In this document: positions 36,416 through 46,339 of the stretch, one piece after another
Numbering within the stretch: position 1 is the first letter of the stretch
How the letters are laid out: every line of letters begins with the position of its first letter
Source: Mesorhizobium sp. B2-3-12
GTDB lineage: Bacteria > Pseudomonadota > Alphaproteobacteria > Rhizobiales > Rhizobiaceae
Assembly: GCF_006442205.1 (NCBI RefSeq)
Contig: NZ_VFVR01000003.1
Location: 372,001-436,000 of the forward strand
Direction of reading: 5' to 3'
DNA: 64,000 nucleotides
The notes under the pieces: model-generated
The model's input: the letters and a program-made list of their open reading frames with translations, nothing else
Database searches by the model: none
What the model was told of the DNA's origin: nothing
Position numbers and translations under genes: made by a program

Positions 36416-39400
36416 ATGTCTTCCTGTCGTCGACTGGAATTGTCAGACGATTCCATGCCGGCCAGCGGAGAGGGCACCATGACCGACAATCAGATTTCGA
36501 ACCGGTCGCTTGTCGTGCGGCGTCGCGCGGCGCATTTTGCCGGGCAATGGATCGCGGATGCCGGTGTCAGTTCCCGCTCGGCCCGGCGCCGCTTGATGGC
36601 CGTGCTGCGCATGGCTCATTGCGTGCTCGGGATGAAGCGGGACCGGCTGGGGCTTGGGACACTTGGAGCCAGTGGGGCGCTTGGAGCGCTGGTTGCGATC
36701 ACAGGAGTGATGGCCCCGCAAACGGCGTTCGCCCAGGTCGTGATAGGTAACGGGGTTCTGACCAACGTCGCGAACTGCACGACTCCCTCCGCAGGGGGGC
36801 AAAGCACTGCGATCGGATGCGGCAGCACCGCCCCCGGCTCGGCTTCAACCGCCATCGGGGCCGGGGCCCATGTGAGTGGCAATAACGGCGTGGCGTTAGG
36901 CACCGGTATCACCGCAACAGGCGATGCTTCGATCGCCATCGGCTACACGATGAATGCCACTGGGCTCAACGCCATAGGCATAGGTGTCTTCGCGAACGCC
37001 ACTGGCGTCAATGCTCTTGCCGTGGGCGGGAACGCCCGCGCACTCGTGGACGGAGCATCAGCCTTTGGTGTCAACAGCACTGCAAACGGGGCGAACGCCG
37101 TCGCTATCGGCTCAACCGCCAGCTCCTCGGGTGGTGCCTCGGTGGCAATTGGATTGTCATCCAACGCCTCATCATCGAACGGCGCTGCCATAGCCATGGG
37201 TGTCGGTGCCAAGGCAAATGCCGGAACGGGCGGCGGTTCTCCCGTTGCCATTGGCACGAACGCCAATGCAAGCGGCACCGCTCCTGCCGGCTTCACGTTC
37301 GAGGCCGTCGCGCTCGGCACAGCCGCAGCCTCAACGGGGGCATGGTCGGCCGCCGTAGGCTCGAGCTCTTCCGCGACCGGGACAGGGGCCAGCGCATTCG
37401 GAACCTCCGCCACAGCCTCGGCGAACCAGTCCACAGCGATCGGAAACGGAGCAGCCGCCTCGGGTGTTGGAACCACGGCCATGGGTTACCTGGCCAAAGC
37501 CGTCGGGACGAATGCCGTTTCGATTGGCAACCAGGCCAGCGCCGGGGGGCTGAACTCGCAAGCGCTCGGCAACGTCGCCAATGCTTCGGGCAATTTCGCG
37601 CTGGCGCTGGGCAATCAGGCCGTGTCGAGCGGGGTGGGCTCCGTCGCGGCGGGTTCGGGAGCCCAGGCCACGGCCGTCTCGACCACGGCGCTTGGCAATA
37701 ACGCCGCCGCGACCGCCGCGAACGCGAGCGCGCTGGGCTTGGGCGCCACTGCGAGCGGCGTGGACGGCACGGCGATCGGCAAGCAAGCCAATGCGAGCGC
37801 GCAGGACGCCATAGCCCTGGGCACCACCTCAGTTGCAAGTGGTACCGCCAGCACAGCGGTTGGCAACGTCGCCGTTGCCAGCGGCGCAAACGCCTCTTCG
37901 TTCGGGTCCGGAGCAACTGCGGCAGGAGACAATTCTCTCGCCGCCGGCGTCAGCGCCAACGCCGGCGGAAGCGCCAGCACCGCTCTGGGCATCGGGACCG
38001 TAGCCAGCGCCGACAATTCCACTGCTGTCGGACGTGAATCCCGCGCCACCGGACTCAACAGTACCGCGCTCGGCCGTGGCGCCCAAAGCAGCGCCCTGAA
38101 CTCCATCTCTCTCGGCGCTGGGACGAGGGCGTCCGGAATAGGCGCCGTCTATGTCGGCTCAAGCACTTTTGCAACGAGCGCCAGTGGAGACAACGCCATC
38201 GGCATCGGCACGGACGCGACGGCATCTGACGCCGACGCCCTTGCAATGGGGCGCGACAGCCAGGCGACGGCAGCCAGCGCCATCGCGGTCGGTCTACAGT
38301 CCGCTGCGCTCTCCGCCGACTCCGTCGCCATCGGCACGGGCGCGACTGCCGACGGCGGTAAGGCCGTGGCCATCGGCGCTGGCAACACCGCCTATGGCGA
38401 CGGCGCGGTCGCCATAGGCGATCCCAGCTATGCCAGCGGCACCGGCGCCTTTACCGGCGGCGCCAACAACATCGCCAACAGCGACGGCACTGCGACCGCC
38501 ACTGCGGCCAATATGGCCAACGGTGCCGTCGCCATCGGCAACAACAACAAGGCGATCGGGCAAGGCTCCGTGGCGCTGGGCAACGGCTCGACGGCGGGCG
38601 CCGCCGGCCTTGCTGGCAATGTCGCTCTCGGCAACGGTGCGACGGCGTCGGCCAGTTCCGGCGACGTGGCGCTGGGCTCGGGCTCGGTGACCGCCGCAGC
38701 GGTCGCCACGCCGAGCACCGTGGTCAACGGCACCACCTACGCGTTCCAGGGCACCAATCCGACCTCGACGGTCAGCATCGGCGCGGTCGGTGCCGAGCGC
38801 ACCCTCACCAATCTCGCAGCGGGGCGGATCAGCGCGCTCTCGACCGACGCGGTCAACGGCTCGCAGCTCTTTGCCACCAACCAGGCCGTCGACGCCATCG
38901 GCACGACCTTGAACAACATCAACACCGGCGGCGGCATCAAGTATTTCCATGCCAACTCGACCTTGCCGGATTCCCAGGCGCTTGGAACGGATTCCGTCGC
39001 CGTCGGCCCGAATGCCGTGGCCACCAATGCCGGGGACGTCGCGATCGGCCTCAATTCGGCATCGGAGGCCACTACCGCCGTAGGCGGCACGACGATCGGC
39101 GGCGTCAACTACACCTTCGCCGGCGGCACGCCGGCCGGCGCCTTCTCCGTGGGCTCGGCCGGCGCCGAGCGCCAGATCCAGAATGTCGCGGCCGGGCAGT
39201 TGAACGGCGGTTCCACCGACGCCGTCAATGGTTCGCAACTCTTCGCCACGAACCAGCAGGTGACACAGAACACCACTGACATCGCTGGCATCGGCAGCGG
39301 CGTGACCAATCTCGGCAACATCGTCAACAACATCGCCGGCGACACCTCGACCGCTTATACCGACGCCAATGGCGTGGGCATCCGCTATGCCCGCACCAAC

Positions 39401-41374
39401 GAGGCCGGACTGGCGCAAACGGACTCCTTCGCGCAGGGCGTCGGCTCGACGGCCGTCGGCTACCAGGCGACCGCGACCGGCGTCAGCGGATTGGCCCTCG
39501 GACGCGATACCCAGGCCAGCATCGACGGCAGCGTGGCGCTCGGTTCCGGCTCGGTGTCCGATCGCGCGATCGCTCCCGCTTCCGGCCAGATCGCCGCCGG
39601 CCCATCGAACTTCATCCAGTACAACACGTCAGACAAGACGCTGCTCGGCGCTGTTTCGGTCGGTACCGCCACCGCCTACCGGCAGATCACCAATGTCGCC
39701 GACGGCACGGAGGACCAGGACGCCGTGACGGTGCGCCAGCTGGCCGGCGCGATCGCCGCGGTCTCCGCCACCTCGACGAAATATTTCCATGCCAATTCGA
39801 CGGCCGGTGACTCGCTGGCGGTCGGTGCGGAATCGGTCGCGGTCGGCCCGACCACGGTCGTCAACGGCGACAATGGCGTCGGCATCGGCAATGGCGCGAT
39901 CGTCGACCAGACGGCGCCTGGCGGCACGGCCATCGGCCAGAACGCCCATGTCATGCTGGCCGACGGCATCGCGCTCGGCACCGACTCGACCGCATCGGGC
40001 GTCCAGTCGGTGGCGCTCGGCGCCGGCGCCCAAAGCACTTTCGCCAACAGCGTCGCCCTTGGTGCCTCGTCGATCACATCGGTTGGCGCGCAGGCCGGCT
40101 ACACCGGCTTTGGCCTGACCGCCCCGCAGACCTCCGTCGGTGAAGTGTCGGTCGGCGCCGCGGGCGCCGAACGCAAGCTAACCAATGTCGCGGCGGGTTC
40201 GGCCGATACAGACGGCGTCAATGTCTCGCAGCTGCGCGGCGTTTCGCAAAATGTTTCCAACCTGTTCGGCGGCGGCACCACGGTCAATCCCGACGGCTCG
40301 ATCACCGGTCCGACCTACACCATCCAGGGCAACAATTATTCGACCGTCTATGATGGCTTCACCGCCGTCGACAACGCGCTGACCAACATCAGCAATGGCG
40401 GCGGCATCAAGTATTTCCACGCCAATTCGACGCTGGCCGACTCCACCGCCAGTGGTACCGACAGCGTTGCGATCGGACCGGCGAGCGTGGCCAGCGGCAC
40501 AAACAGCCTCGCCGCCGGCAATGGCTCGACAGCCACAGGGCAAGGCGCCGTCGCGCTCGGTCAGGGTGCGAAGGCCAACAACGCCAGCGATGTGGCGCTC
40601 GGTTCGGGTTCGGTGTCGCAGACCGCCGTCGGCACTTCCAGCACCACCATCAACGGCAAGACCTACGCCTTCGCCGGCACGACCCCGGTCGGGACCGTCA
40701 GCGTCGGCGACGCCGGATCCGAGCGGACGATCACCAATGTCGCCGCCGGACGCGTTTCCTCCGACAGCACCGACGCGATCAACGGGTCGCAGCTCTACGC
40801 CACCAACACGGCGATCGAGGACCTGACCAAGACGATCGGCGGCATCGGCGGCACGGTCCAGAACACCGTGCAATACGACACCGTGAACAATCCGGACGGA
40901 TCGACGACCAAGACCAACACCATAACGCTGCAGGGCGGCGACCCGAATGCGCCTGTCGTCATCTCCAATGTCGGTCCCGGCGTTACCGGCACCGACGCGG
41001 TCAACGTCAACCAGCTGAACCTGAACCTGGCCCAAAGCAAGACCTATACCGACCAGGTGGCGGTGACGACGTTGCAGCAGGCCAACAATTATACCGACCA
41101 GAAATTCAGCCAGCTCAATTCCGACATCAGCGGCATCAGGGACGAAGCACGGCAGGCGGCGGCAATCGGACTGGCGGCAGCCTCGCTGCGCTATGACGAC
41201 CGTCCCGGCAAGCTCAGCGTGGCGGCGGGCGGTGGCTTCTGGCGGGATTCGAGCGCCTTTGCCTTTGGCGCGGGCTACACCAGCGAGGACGGCCGCATCC
41301 GCGGCAACGTGTCCGGTACGGCGGCGGGTGGAAATGTCGGTGTCGGCGCCGGCCTGAGCTTCACCTTGAACTGA
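36416..41374 (+). CDS. Trimeric autotransporter adhesin (YadA/BadA-like, type Vc secretion)
   Basis: A 1652-residue surface fibre. The N-terminal extension is long and basic (to about residue 80) and leads into a hydrophobic signal core (GALGALVAITGVMAPQTAFA), as in extended-signal autotransporters. Residues 115-780 are many YadA-head repeats of the A-I-G-x-x-A-x-A-x-G type. Neck and stalk units follow with STDAVNGSQL (twice) and STDAINGSQL, and three IKYFHANST modules. The last 80 residues form the four-strand membrane anchor ending in an aromatic-poor GLSFTLN. Start is ambiguous: ATG 36416 (AGGA ribosome site) or ATG 36479 (GGAGAGG site). It should trimerise on the outer membrane and bind a host or surface. 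Confidence 0.93.
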   Translation: MSSCRRLELSDDSMPASGEGTMTDNQISNRSLVVRRRAAHFAGQWIADAGVSSRSARRRLMAVLRMAHCVLGMKRDRLGLGTLGASGALGALVAITGVMAPQTAFAQVVIGNGVLTNVANCTTPSAGGQSTAIGCGSTAPGSASTAIGAGAHVSGNNGVALGTGITATGDASIAIGYTMNATGLNAIGIGVFANATGVNALAVGGNARALVDGASAFGVNSTANGANAVAIGSTASSSGGASVAIGLSSNASSSNGAAIAMGVGAKANAGTGGGSPVAIGTNANASGTAPAGFTFEAVALGTAAASTGAWSAAVGSSSSATGTGASAFGTSATASANQSTAIGNGAAASGVGTTAMGYLAKAVGTNAVSIGNQASAGGLNSQALGNVANASGNFALALGNQAVSSGVGSVAAGSGAQATAVSTTALGNNAAATAANASALGLGATASGVDGTAIGKQANASAQDAIALGTTSVASGTASTAVGNVAVASGANASSFGSGATAAGDNSLAAGVSANAGGSASTALGIGTVASADNSTAVGRESRATGLNSTALGRGAQSSALNSISLGAGTRASGIGAVYVGSSTFATSASGDNAIGIGTDATASDADALAMGRDSQATAASAIAVGLQSAALSADSVAIGTGATADGGKAVAIGAGNTAYGDGAVAIGDPSYASGTGAFTGGANNIANSDGTATATAANMANGAVAIGNNNKAIGQGSVALGNGSTAGAAGLAGNVALGNGATASASSGDVALGSGSVTAAAVATPSTVVNGTTYAFQGTNPTSTVSIGAVGAERTLTNLAAGRISALSTDAVNGSQLFATNQAVDAIGTTLNNINTGGGIKYFHANSTLPDSQALGTDSVAVGPNAVATNAGDVAIGLNSASEATTAVGGTTIGGVNYTFAGGTPAGAFSVGSAGAERQIQNVAAGQLNGGSTDAVNGSQLFATNQQVTQNTTDIAGIGSGVTNLGNIVNNIAGDTSTAYTDANGVGIRYARTNEAGLAQTDSFAQGVGSTAVGYQATATGVSGLALGRDTQASIDGSVALGSGSVSDRAIAPASGQIAAGPSNFIQYNTSDKTLLGAVSVGTATAYRQITNVADGTEDQDAVTVRQLAGAIAAVSATSTKYFHANSTAGDSLAVGAESVAVGPTTVVNGDNGVGIGNGAIVDQTAPGGTAIGQNAHVMLADGIALGTDSTASGVQSVALGAGAQSTFANSVALGASSITSVGAQAGYTGFGLTAPQTSVGEVSVGAAGAERKLTNVAAGSADTDGVNVSQLRGVSQNVSNLFGGGTTVNPDGSITGPTYTIQGNNYSTVYDGFTAVDNALTNISNGGGIKYFHANSTLADSTASGTDSVAIGPASVASGTNSLAAGNGSTATGQGAVALGQGAKANNASDVALGSGSVSQTAVGTSSTTINGKTYAFAGTTPVGTVSVGDAGSERTITNVAAGRVSSDSTDAINGSQLYATNTAIEDLTKTIGGIGGTVQNTVQYDTVNNPDGSTTKTNTITLQGGDPNAPVVISNVGPGVTGTDAVNVNQLNLNLAQSKTYTDQVAVTTLQQANNYTDQKFSQLNSDISGIRDEARQAAAIGLAAASLRYDDRPGKLSVAAGGGFWRDSSAFAFGAGYTSEDGRIRGNVSGTAAGGNVGVGAGLSFTLN

Positions 41375-41393
41375 GGCGGACGGCAGGACTGGA

Positions 41394-42014
41394 ATGAACA
41401 GGCGAACCGGCCATGACAGGCTAGACGCGAATCCGGGGAAACCGATTGGCTTTCCCGGATTTGCCGTGGCGGCCATGACCTGCCTGGCGCTTGCCGGCGG
41501 GCTGGCGCCGGCTGCCGGGCAGGTGGCATCGCCCTACAGGATCAAGCCCTCCGACGTGGTGGTGCCTCCCGACGTGAAGCTCGGACAATACCAGCGCACC
41601 ATTCGTCCTTTCGAGAACTGGACGCTGATCTGCGACGAGAACCTCAAGGCCCGCAAGAAGGTCTGCAATGTCTCGCAGGTGATCGAGGACGGGGCCGGCA
41701 AGATGGCGTTCAGCTGGTCGCTCGCCGCGACCCAGGACGGCAAGCCCTACATGATCCTGCGCACGGCGCCGAACGCCAGGAGCGATGGGCTGGTGTCGCT
41801 GAAGTTCGACGGGCGCGCCGCATCGATCGACGTGCATTTGAATGGCTGCAACGAAATGGTCTGCGTCGGCATGCTGCCGGTGGGCCCCCTGATGCGCCAG
41901 GAGATAGCGCGGAAGGCGACGCCGGCGATTTCCTACCCGACCGTCGATGGCCAGACCATTACCGTGACCGCAACGCTCAAGGGGCTGTCCGAGGCCCTTG
42001 CGCCAATCAAATAA
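41394..42014 (+). CDS. IalB-family periplasmic protein
   Basis: A 206-residue exported protein of the invasion-associated locus B family. A signal-type hydrophobic stretch (FAVAAMTCLALAGGLAPAAG) follows a short charged N-terminus. The conserved core is seen as RPFENWTLICDE and RKKVCNVSQVI, and the later pair CNEMVCVGMLPVG supplies the Cys of the family. In Bartonella, IalB is linked to host-cell invasion, but most homologues are of unknown role. It starts 20 bases after the adhesin stop, so the two are probably co-transcribed. Confidence 0.83.
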   Translation: MNRRTGHDRLDANPGKPIGFPGFAVAAMTCLALAGGLAPAAGQVASPYRIKPSDVVVPPDVKLGQYQRTIRPFENWTLICDENLKARKKVCNVSQVIEDGAGKMAFSWSLAATQDGKPYMILRTAPNARSDGLVSLKFDGRAASIDVHLNGCNEMVCVGMLPVGPLMRQEIARKATPAISYPTVDGQTITVTATLKGLSEALAPIK

Positions 42015-42027
42015 CCGAGGCAGCACC

Positions 42028-42720
42028 GTGAGCCAGCAAGACCCGTTCATCGCCCCGACGCGTGGCAATCCGACCATCGAGCCGGATCGCAAAAGGATCG
42101 TCGAGCCGGATCGGAAGAGGACCGTCGAGCCACCGCGGCGGTGGCCGCGCATCGTCGGATTGTCGCTGTTGGGGCTGGCCCTGATGGGCATCGGCTTTGC
42201 CGGCGCGAACTATGCCGCGATCGCCGGTCTGGTCGGCAGCCCGACGGCCGCAAAGGCCGAGGCCGCCGCCGCTCCCGCGCTGCCGGATTCGCCCTTCCTC
42301 CAGCACGTCAAGCAGGCCGGCGTGCAGGCCTGCTCGACCGTCTTTCCGGTGCTCGGGCAGCTTTTGACCACCGGCACGAAATACAGCGTCAAATCCCTGT
42401 GGAACGACCAGGCCGCGGACAAGCACGCGGTCCAGGCCTTTGTCGGCATGGACTATGCCACGGACCGTTACAGCGGGCCGGCCGCCGGCGTGGTCTTCGC
42501 GTCGCCCACCGCTTCGGGCTGCGAGGGCGCGATGGTGCGGGTGGCGCCATTCGCCAGTCCGTGCGCGGACATTCCGTCCGTTCTTCCGCAAGGCAGCAAG
42601 ATCACCGACCATCTCGGGCAGGTCGAAGTGTACGAGCTTGGCGGCGGCACGGGTGAAGCGCTTCTGCTGCCGACGGGCAACACATGCGTGGTGATTTCCA
42701 TCGCCTCGGCGGCCAAGTGA
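42028..42720 (+). CDS. Membrane-anchored protein of the adhesin locus, unknown
   Basis: 230 residues from GTG 42028, which has a GAGG ribosome site; the frame is open earlier, but that would overlap the IalB gene. The first 40 residues are charged and contain a repeated EPDRKR(I/T)VEP unit. One membrane helix follows (IVGLSLLGLALMGIGFAG), then a periplasmic domain with Cys residues (VQACSTVFPVLGQ, SGCEGAMV, SPCADIP, NTCVVIS). I do not recognise the family. The Cys-rich exported domain resembles its neighbours in style, suggesting an accessory envelope role. Confidence 0.7.
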   Translation: MSQQDPFIAPTRGNPTIEPDRKRIVEPDRKRTVEPPRRWPRIVGLSLLGLALMGIGFAGANYAAIAGLVGSPTAAKAEAAAAPALPDSPFLQHVKQAGVQACSTVFPVLGQLLTTGTKYSVKSLWNDQAADKHAVQAFVGMDYATDRYSGPAAGVVFASPTASGCEGAMVRVAPFASPCADIPSVLPQGSKITDHLGQVEVYELGGGTGEALLLPTGNTCVVISIASAAK

Positions 42721-42766
42721 GGCGTGCAAGCGAATGGGCGAGGCGCCCGGGAAAGGATTGCGGACC

Positions 42767-43228
42767 ATGAAATCGCGACGTTTGGCAGTCTTGTGCATGG
42801 CCTTGCTGTGGAGCGGGCAGGTGGTCTCGGCCGATCTGGTGGAGCCGTCCGAGCCGCCGCAGGAAGAGAAAGGCATCTGGGCGGCGATCGCCTACTCCCA
42901 GACCGACACCAAATACGGCTTCTTCTGGGGCGCCGACAAGCGGCAGGAAGCGAAGGACATCGCGCGGAAATATTGCGAGAATGCCGGCGGAAAGGCCTGC
43001 AATGTCGTCGCCGTGTTCCGCAATCACCGCCATTGGACGGACGACGACGAGACCGGATTTCCCTACAAGCATTGCGGCGCGCTCGCCGTGGCAGACAAGG
43101 TGGAGCACCGGTTCACTCCCTGGGGCGTGAACTCCGCCGAGACCCGCCGCGAAGCGGAAGACCTCGCCCTGCAAGCCTGCGAGGCAGGGGGGATCCAATG
43201 CAAGATCCGCGAATGGGTCTGTACGTGA
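42767..43228 (+). CDS. Secreted DUF4189-like protein
   Basis: 153 residues from ATG 42767. It has a signal peptide (LAVLCMALLWSGQVVSA) and a mature domain with WAAIAYSQTDTKYGFFWG and then paired Cys (KYCENAGGKAC, LQACEAGGIQC) typical of the DUF4189 fold, which pairs a short repeated AxxxAxxxC unit. No enzyme activity is known for the family. It lies 46 bases after the preceding gene in the adhesin cluster. Confidence 0.72.
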   Translation: MKSRRLAVLCMALLWSGQVVSADLVEPSEPPQEEKGIWAAIAYSQTDTKYGFFWGADKRQEAKDIARKYCENAGGKACNVVAVFRNHRHWTDDDETGFPYKHCGALAVADKVEHRFTPWGVNSAETRREAEDLALQACEAGGIQCKIREWVCT

Positions 43229-43295
43229 GAATAACGGCGTCTCGAAGCCGACAGTTTGGGGCATTTGCCCGGCACCGAAGAGAAGGCCGCATTCA

Positions 43296-43844
43296 TTGGT
43301 TCGTAGACATTTTTCGCTGAAGGCAGCCGTCATCTGCGCGGCTGCCTTCTCCGCTTCGGTTTCGGCTGGTTTCGCGCAACAGCAGCAGGCGGCGTCGCTG
43401 CCGAACGGCGCATCGTCGCTCCAGGAAACGTATCAGGACTGGCAACTGGCCTGCGGCATCCAGGACAATGCCCGGGTCTGCACGGTCACGCAGGACCAGA
43501 CGCAGAAAAACGGCCAGAGACTTTTGGCGGTGGAGCTGCGCGTGGGACAGAAGGGCGGATTGATTGGAACCTTGCTTCTGCCCTTCGGCATCCTGTTCGA
43601 GCCCGGCGTGGCGGCACAGATCGACGACCAGCCGCCCGTCGGACCGTTGAAGTTCAGGACCTGCCTGCCGAACGGCTGCGTGGCGCTGTTTCCGATCGAC
43701 CGGGCGCTGACGCAGAAGCTCAAGGCAGGCACCGAACTCAAGCTCGACGTCACCACCGCGGCCGAGACCGCGCTGAGTTTTCCGGTGTCGCTGAAAGGCC
43801 TTGGCGCCGCCCTTGACCGCATGGTCGCGCTCAGCGCGCGTTGA
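43296..43844 (+). CDS. Second IalB-family periplasmic protein
   Basis: 182 residues from a TTG at 43296 behind AGAAGG; no ATG gives a signal peptide, so TTG is the best start. The signal is LKAAVICAAAFSASVSAGFA. The IalB core is clear: ETYQDWQLACGI, ARVCTVTQDQ and FRTCLPNGCVALFPID. It is a paralogue of the IalB-like gene at 41394, with the same order of Cys landmarks but low identity. It is the last gene of the adhesin cluster, ending 51 bases before the convergent oxidase gene. Confidence 0.83.
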   Translation: MVRRHFSLKAAVICAAAFSASVSAGFAQQQQAASLPNGASSLQETYQDWQLACGIQDNARVCTVTQDQTQKNGQRLLAVELRVGQKGGLIGTLLLPFGILFEPGVAAQIDDQPPVGPLKFRTCLPNGCVALFPIDRALTQKLKAGTELKLDVTTAAETALSFPVSLKGLGAALDRMVALSAR

Positions 43845-43895
43845 GGAGCAAGACGGCAGCGAGCCGGGCCTTGTCGCGAAGGCACGGCCCTCGGA

Positions 43896-45452
43896 TCAAG
43901 ACGGCAGGAGTTTCCGCCGAGCGAAGGTCTCGGCGATCGCGAGGACCGCGGCGTGTATCGGCCCCGCGGTGAGACTGGGCATGACCGAAGCGTCAACGAC
44001 AAAAACATTGTCGAGCGCCTTGAGCCGCAGGTCCGCATCGACGACGGCGTCCGGATCCTTGCCCATCCTGCAAGTGCCACAGGGATGATGGTGGGTGATG
44101 ACCGCCCGAGCGATGAAGTCGTCCATTTCAGCCACACCGTTCAGCGTGCCTGGCAGGAGTTCGCGCTCTCGCCAGCCGGCGAGTTCGCCTCGGTGCCCGA
44201 TTGTCCGGGCCGCCTCGAGCGCCTGTCGAAACAGCGCACGGTCCCGGTTGCTTTGCAGGTATGCGGGGTCGATGATCAATCGATCGTCGAGTTCCGGCCC
44301 GCTGATGCGCACGCTGCCGCGGCTCGTCGGGTGGGTGATGCCGAACAGCAGCGAGTAGGCCGTGCCGGGGGCTGGCGCTTCGAAGCTTTCGGACACGATC
44401 GGCGCGACGCCGCAACCAACGACAATTTCGGGCTGACCGGTACCGGTAAACCCGTCGGCCCGCATATAGGCCATCGACTCCGAGTGCTGGAGGCGCGAGG
44501 GAGGAACAGGTTTGCGGGCCGCATAGAGATTTCCGGCACCAAGCAGGTGGTCCTGAAGGTTTCGACCGACCTGCGGCATATCGATCAGGCAGCCGACGCC
44601 CGCGGCATCGAGCATGTCGCGCGGACCAATGCCCGAGCGCATCAGCAAGGCCGGACTTTCCAGCGCGCCGGCGCAAAGCACGATTTGATCCGCAAGGATT
44701 TCGACCGGACCCTGCTGCCCCACGACTTCGAGGCCGCGGACCTGATTGCCCGCCAGTTTGAGCCGCCGCACGCGGGATCCCGTAAGGATGGTCAGGTTCT
44801 TGCGGCTTCGAACGGCCGGCGTGAGCCAGGCGTCGGCCACCGTGACCCGCCGGCCGTCGCGAATGTTCAAGGAGTTCGGGGTGACGCCGATCATCTGTCC
44901 GCTGTTGTGGCCCTCAAGGCGCGGCAGGCCGAGCGAAGCGCCGGCCTCGATGAATGCGCGCGCGACCGGACTGACCTCGTCCGTCGGCAAATGGACCGGC
45001 ATCGGCCCGCCCTTGCCGTAAAGGCCGTTGCCGCCGAGCGGGTGATCCTCGATGGCCCGAAACGCGGGCAGCAATCCGTCCCAGCCCCACCTGTCATCGC
45101 CGGTCGCGTCGACCCATGCCTGGAAGTCCCGGGGGTGGCCGCGCATATAGCCCATCGCATGCAGGCAACTCGAGCCGCCCACCAATCGCCCGCGCGCCCA
45201 GTGATGCACCCGGCCCGCGGTGCCGGCTTGCGGCTCCGTGCGATAGTCCCAATCGTAGCCACGGCCCTGAAGCGCCGGCCAGGCAGCGGGGTTCCAGATG
45301 TCGGGGTCAACAGCCTCTTCGCCTGCCTCGATCAGGAGAACGCGACGGTCTTGGTCCTCACTCAGGCGCGCGGCCAGCAACGCGCCCGCCGAGCCGCCGC
45401 CGACGATGACCAAATCGGCATCCCGTTCGCGTTCGAAATTCGCCATGGTCAT
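43896..45452 (-). CDS. Pyridoxine 4-oxidase (GMC flavoprotein)
   Basis: About 518 residues. A GMC-family FAD enzyme that oxidises pyridoxine to pyridoxal with O2, the entry step for pyridoxine. The FAD-binding start is DLVIVGGGSAGALLAARLSE, the GMC signature region is ARGRLVGGSSCLHAMGY, and the C-terminal catalytic region is HHHPCGTCRMG. The start lies among GTG 45458, ATG 45455, ATG 45452 and ATG 45446; GGAG spacing favours 45452. The assignment rests on similarity to the M. loti enzyme and its place beside the B6 genes. It lies downstream of the GntR gene on the same strand. Confidence 0.85.
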   Translation of the reverse strand: MTMANFERERDADLVIVGGGSAGALLAARLSEDQDRRVLLIEAGEEAVDPDIWNPAAWPALQGRGYDWDYRTEPQAGTAGRVHHWARGRLVGGSSCLHAMGYMRGHPRDFQAWVDATGDDRWGWDGLLPAFRAIEDHPLGGNGLYGKGGPMPVHLPTDEVSPVARAFIEAGASLGLPRLEGHNSGQMIGVTPNSLNIRDGRRVTVADAWLTPAVRSRKNLTILTGSRVRRLKLAGNQVRGLEVVGQQGPVEILADQIVLCAGALESPALLMRSGIGPRDMLDAAGVGCLIDMPQVGRNLQDHLLGAGNLYAARKPVPPSRLQHSESMAYMRADGFTGTGQPEIVVGCGVAPIVSESFEAPAPGTAYSLLFGITHPTSRGSVRISGPELDDRLIIDPAYLQSNRDRALFRQALEAARTIGHRGELAGWRERELLPGTLNGVAEMDDFIARAVITHHHPCGTCRMGKDPDAVVDADLRLKALDNVFVVDASVMPSLTAGPIHAAVLAIAETFARRKLLPS

Positions 45453-45601
45453 CATCACTCCATCTGGCGCTTGCGTATTTGGATGGTCGGCAAGTGGGGC
45501 GCCGTACGACGTGGGTCCGCGCGTCGACCTGTTCGCGGACAGTCGATCCGCGACATCAAAGGGCTTCGAGTTTCAGGCGGAGCAGCTGTCTTTCGAAAAA
45601 C

Positions 45602-46273
45602 TCAAGTCGCGCTGTCCATGGACATCTTCGCTGCCGCTTTCGCCTTCAACAGGTGGTTCTTCGAGGCTTTGCGGGCGGCCTTCTCGTCGCCGGCGGCGAT
45701 GGATTCGTATATCTCCTTCATCTCCGCCAGGCTGCTTTGTGCCCGGCCGTCCAATGACATGGATCGTCCCCGAAAGAAGCTTATCCTGGCCACCAGGCCG
45801 CGATGGACTTCCTCGAGGATCGGATTGCCGCAATTGGCGAGTATGATGGAATAGAAGTCCGCGGCCGTCATGACCTGCGCCAGGCTGTCATTGCTGGACG
45901 CCGCCTCTTCGAACGCGGAGAGGGATTTGTCGAGTTCACGCAACTGCTCAGGTGAAATTCGCGACGCGCACCGTCCCGCCGCCTCGACTTCCAACAGCTC
46001 TCGAACCTCGTAAATCGCGGTTGCCACCTCCCACGTAAGGGACGGTATCGAGGGCCCTCGGTTGGGTACGATCTCGATCAGCCGCTCGGCCTCGAGACTG
46101 CGCAAAGCCTCCCTCAGCGAAGGGCGGCTGATGCCGAGCTGTGTGCATAGCTGGCTTTCGATGAGGCGGCTTCCCGGCTGGAACAGCCCGGAGAAGATGG
46201 CGAGCCGTAACTTGTCGACGGTCTCCCGTTGCACTGTCCGTGGCGAAATTCGCAAATTCAAATCTGGAGGCAT
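45602..46273 (-). CDS. GntR-family (FCD) regulator of the vitamin B6 locus
   Basis: 223 residues from ATG 46273; the frame is open far upstream but that part is the antisense of the hydrolase gene. The N-terminal winged helix includes LRLAIFSGLFQPGSRLIE and ISRPSLREALRSLE, followed by an all-helical FCD domain (YEVRELLEVEAAGRCAS, ADFYSIILANCGNP). It is divergent from the E-2AMS hydrolase operon and upstream of pyridoxine oxidase on its own strand. It therefore probably controls both directions, with a B6 vitamer or catabolite as effector. Confidence 0.87.
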   Translation of the reverse strand: MPPDLNLRISPRTVQRETVDKLRLAIFSGLFQPGSRLIESQLCTQLGISRPSLREALRSLEAERLIEIVPNRGPSIPSLTWEVATAIYEVRELLEVEAAGRCASRISPEQLRELDKSLSAFEEAASSNDSLAQVMTAADFYSIILANCGNPILEEVHRGLVARISFFRGRSMSLDGRAQSSLAEMKEIYESIAAGDEKAARKASKNHLLKAKAAAKMSMDSAT

Positions 46274-46339
46274 CTCTAACGTCTCTTGGGTTTGAGTCGC
46301 AATCGCCGCAGCAGCATACGTCACGCCGTGGAAAATAGC

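Noticed and set aside
43953..45854. 633-codon plus-strand frame opposite pyridoxine oxidase
   Set aside because: The minus strand encodes an intact GMC flavoprotein; the plus-strand product has no recognisable domain.
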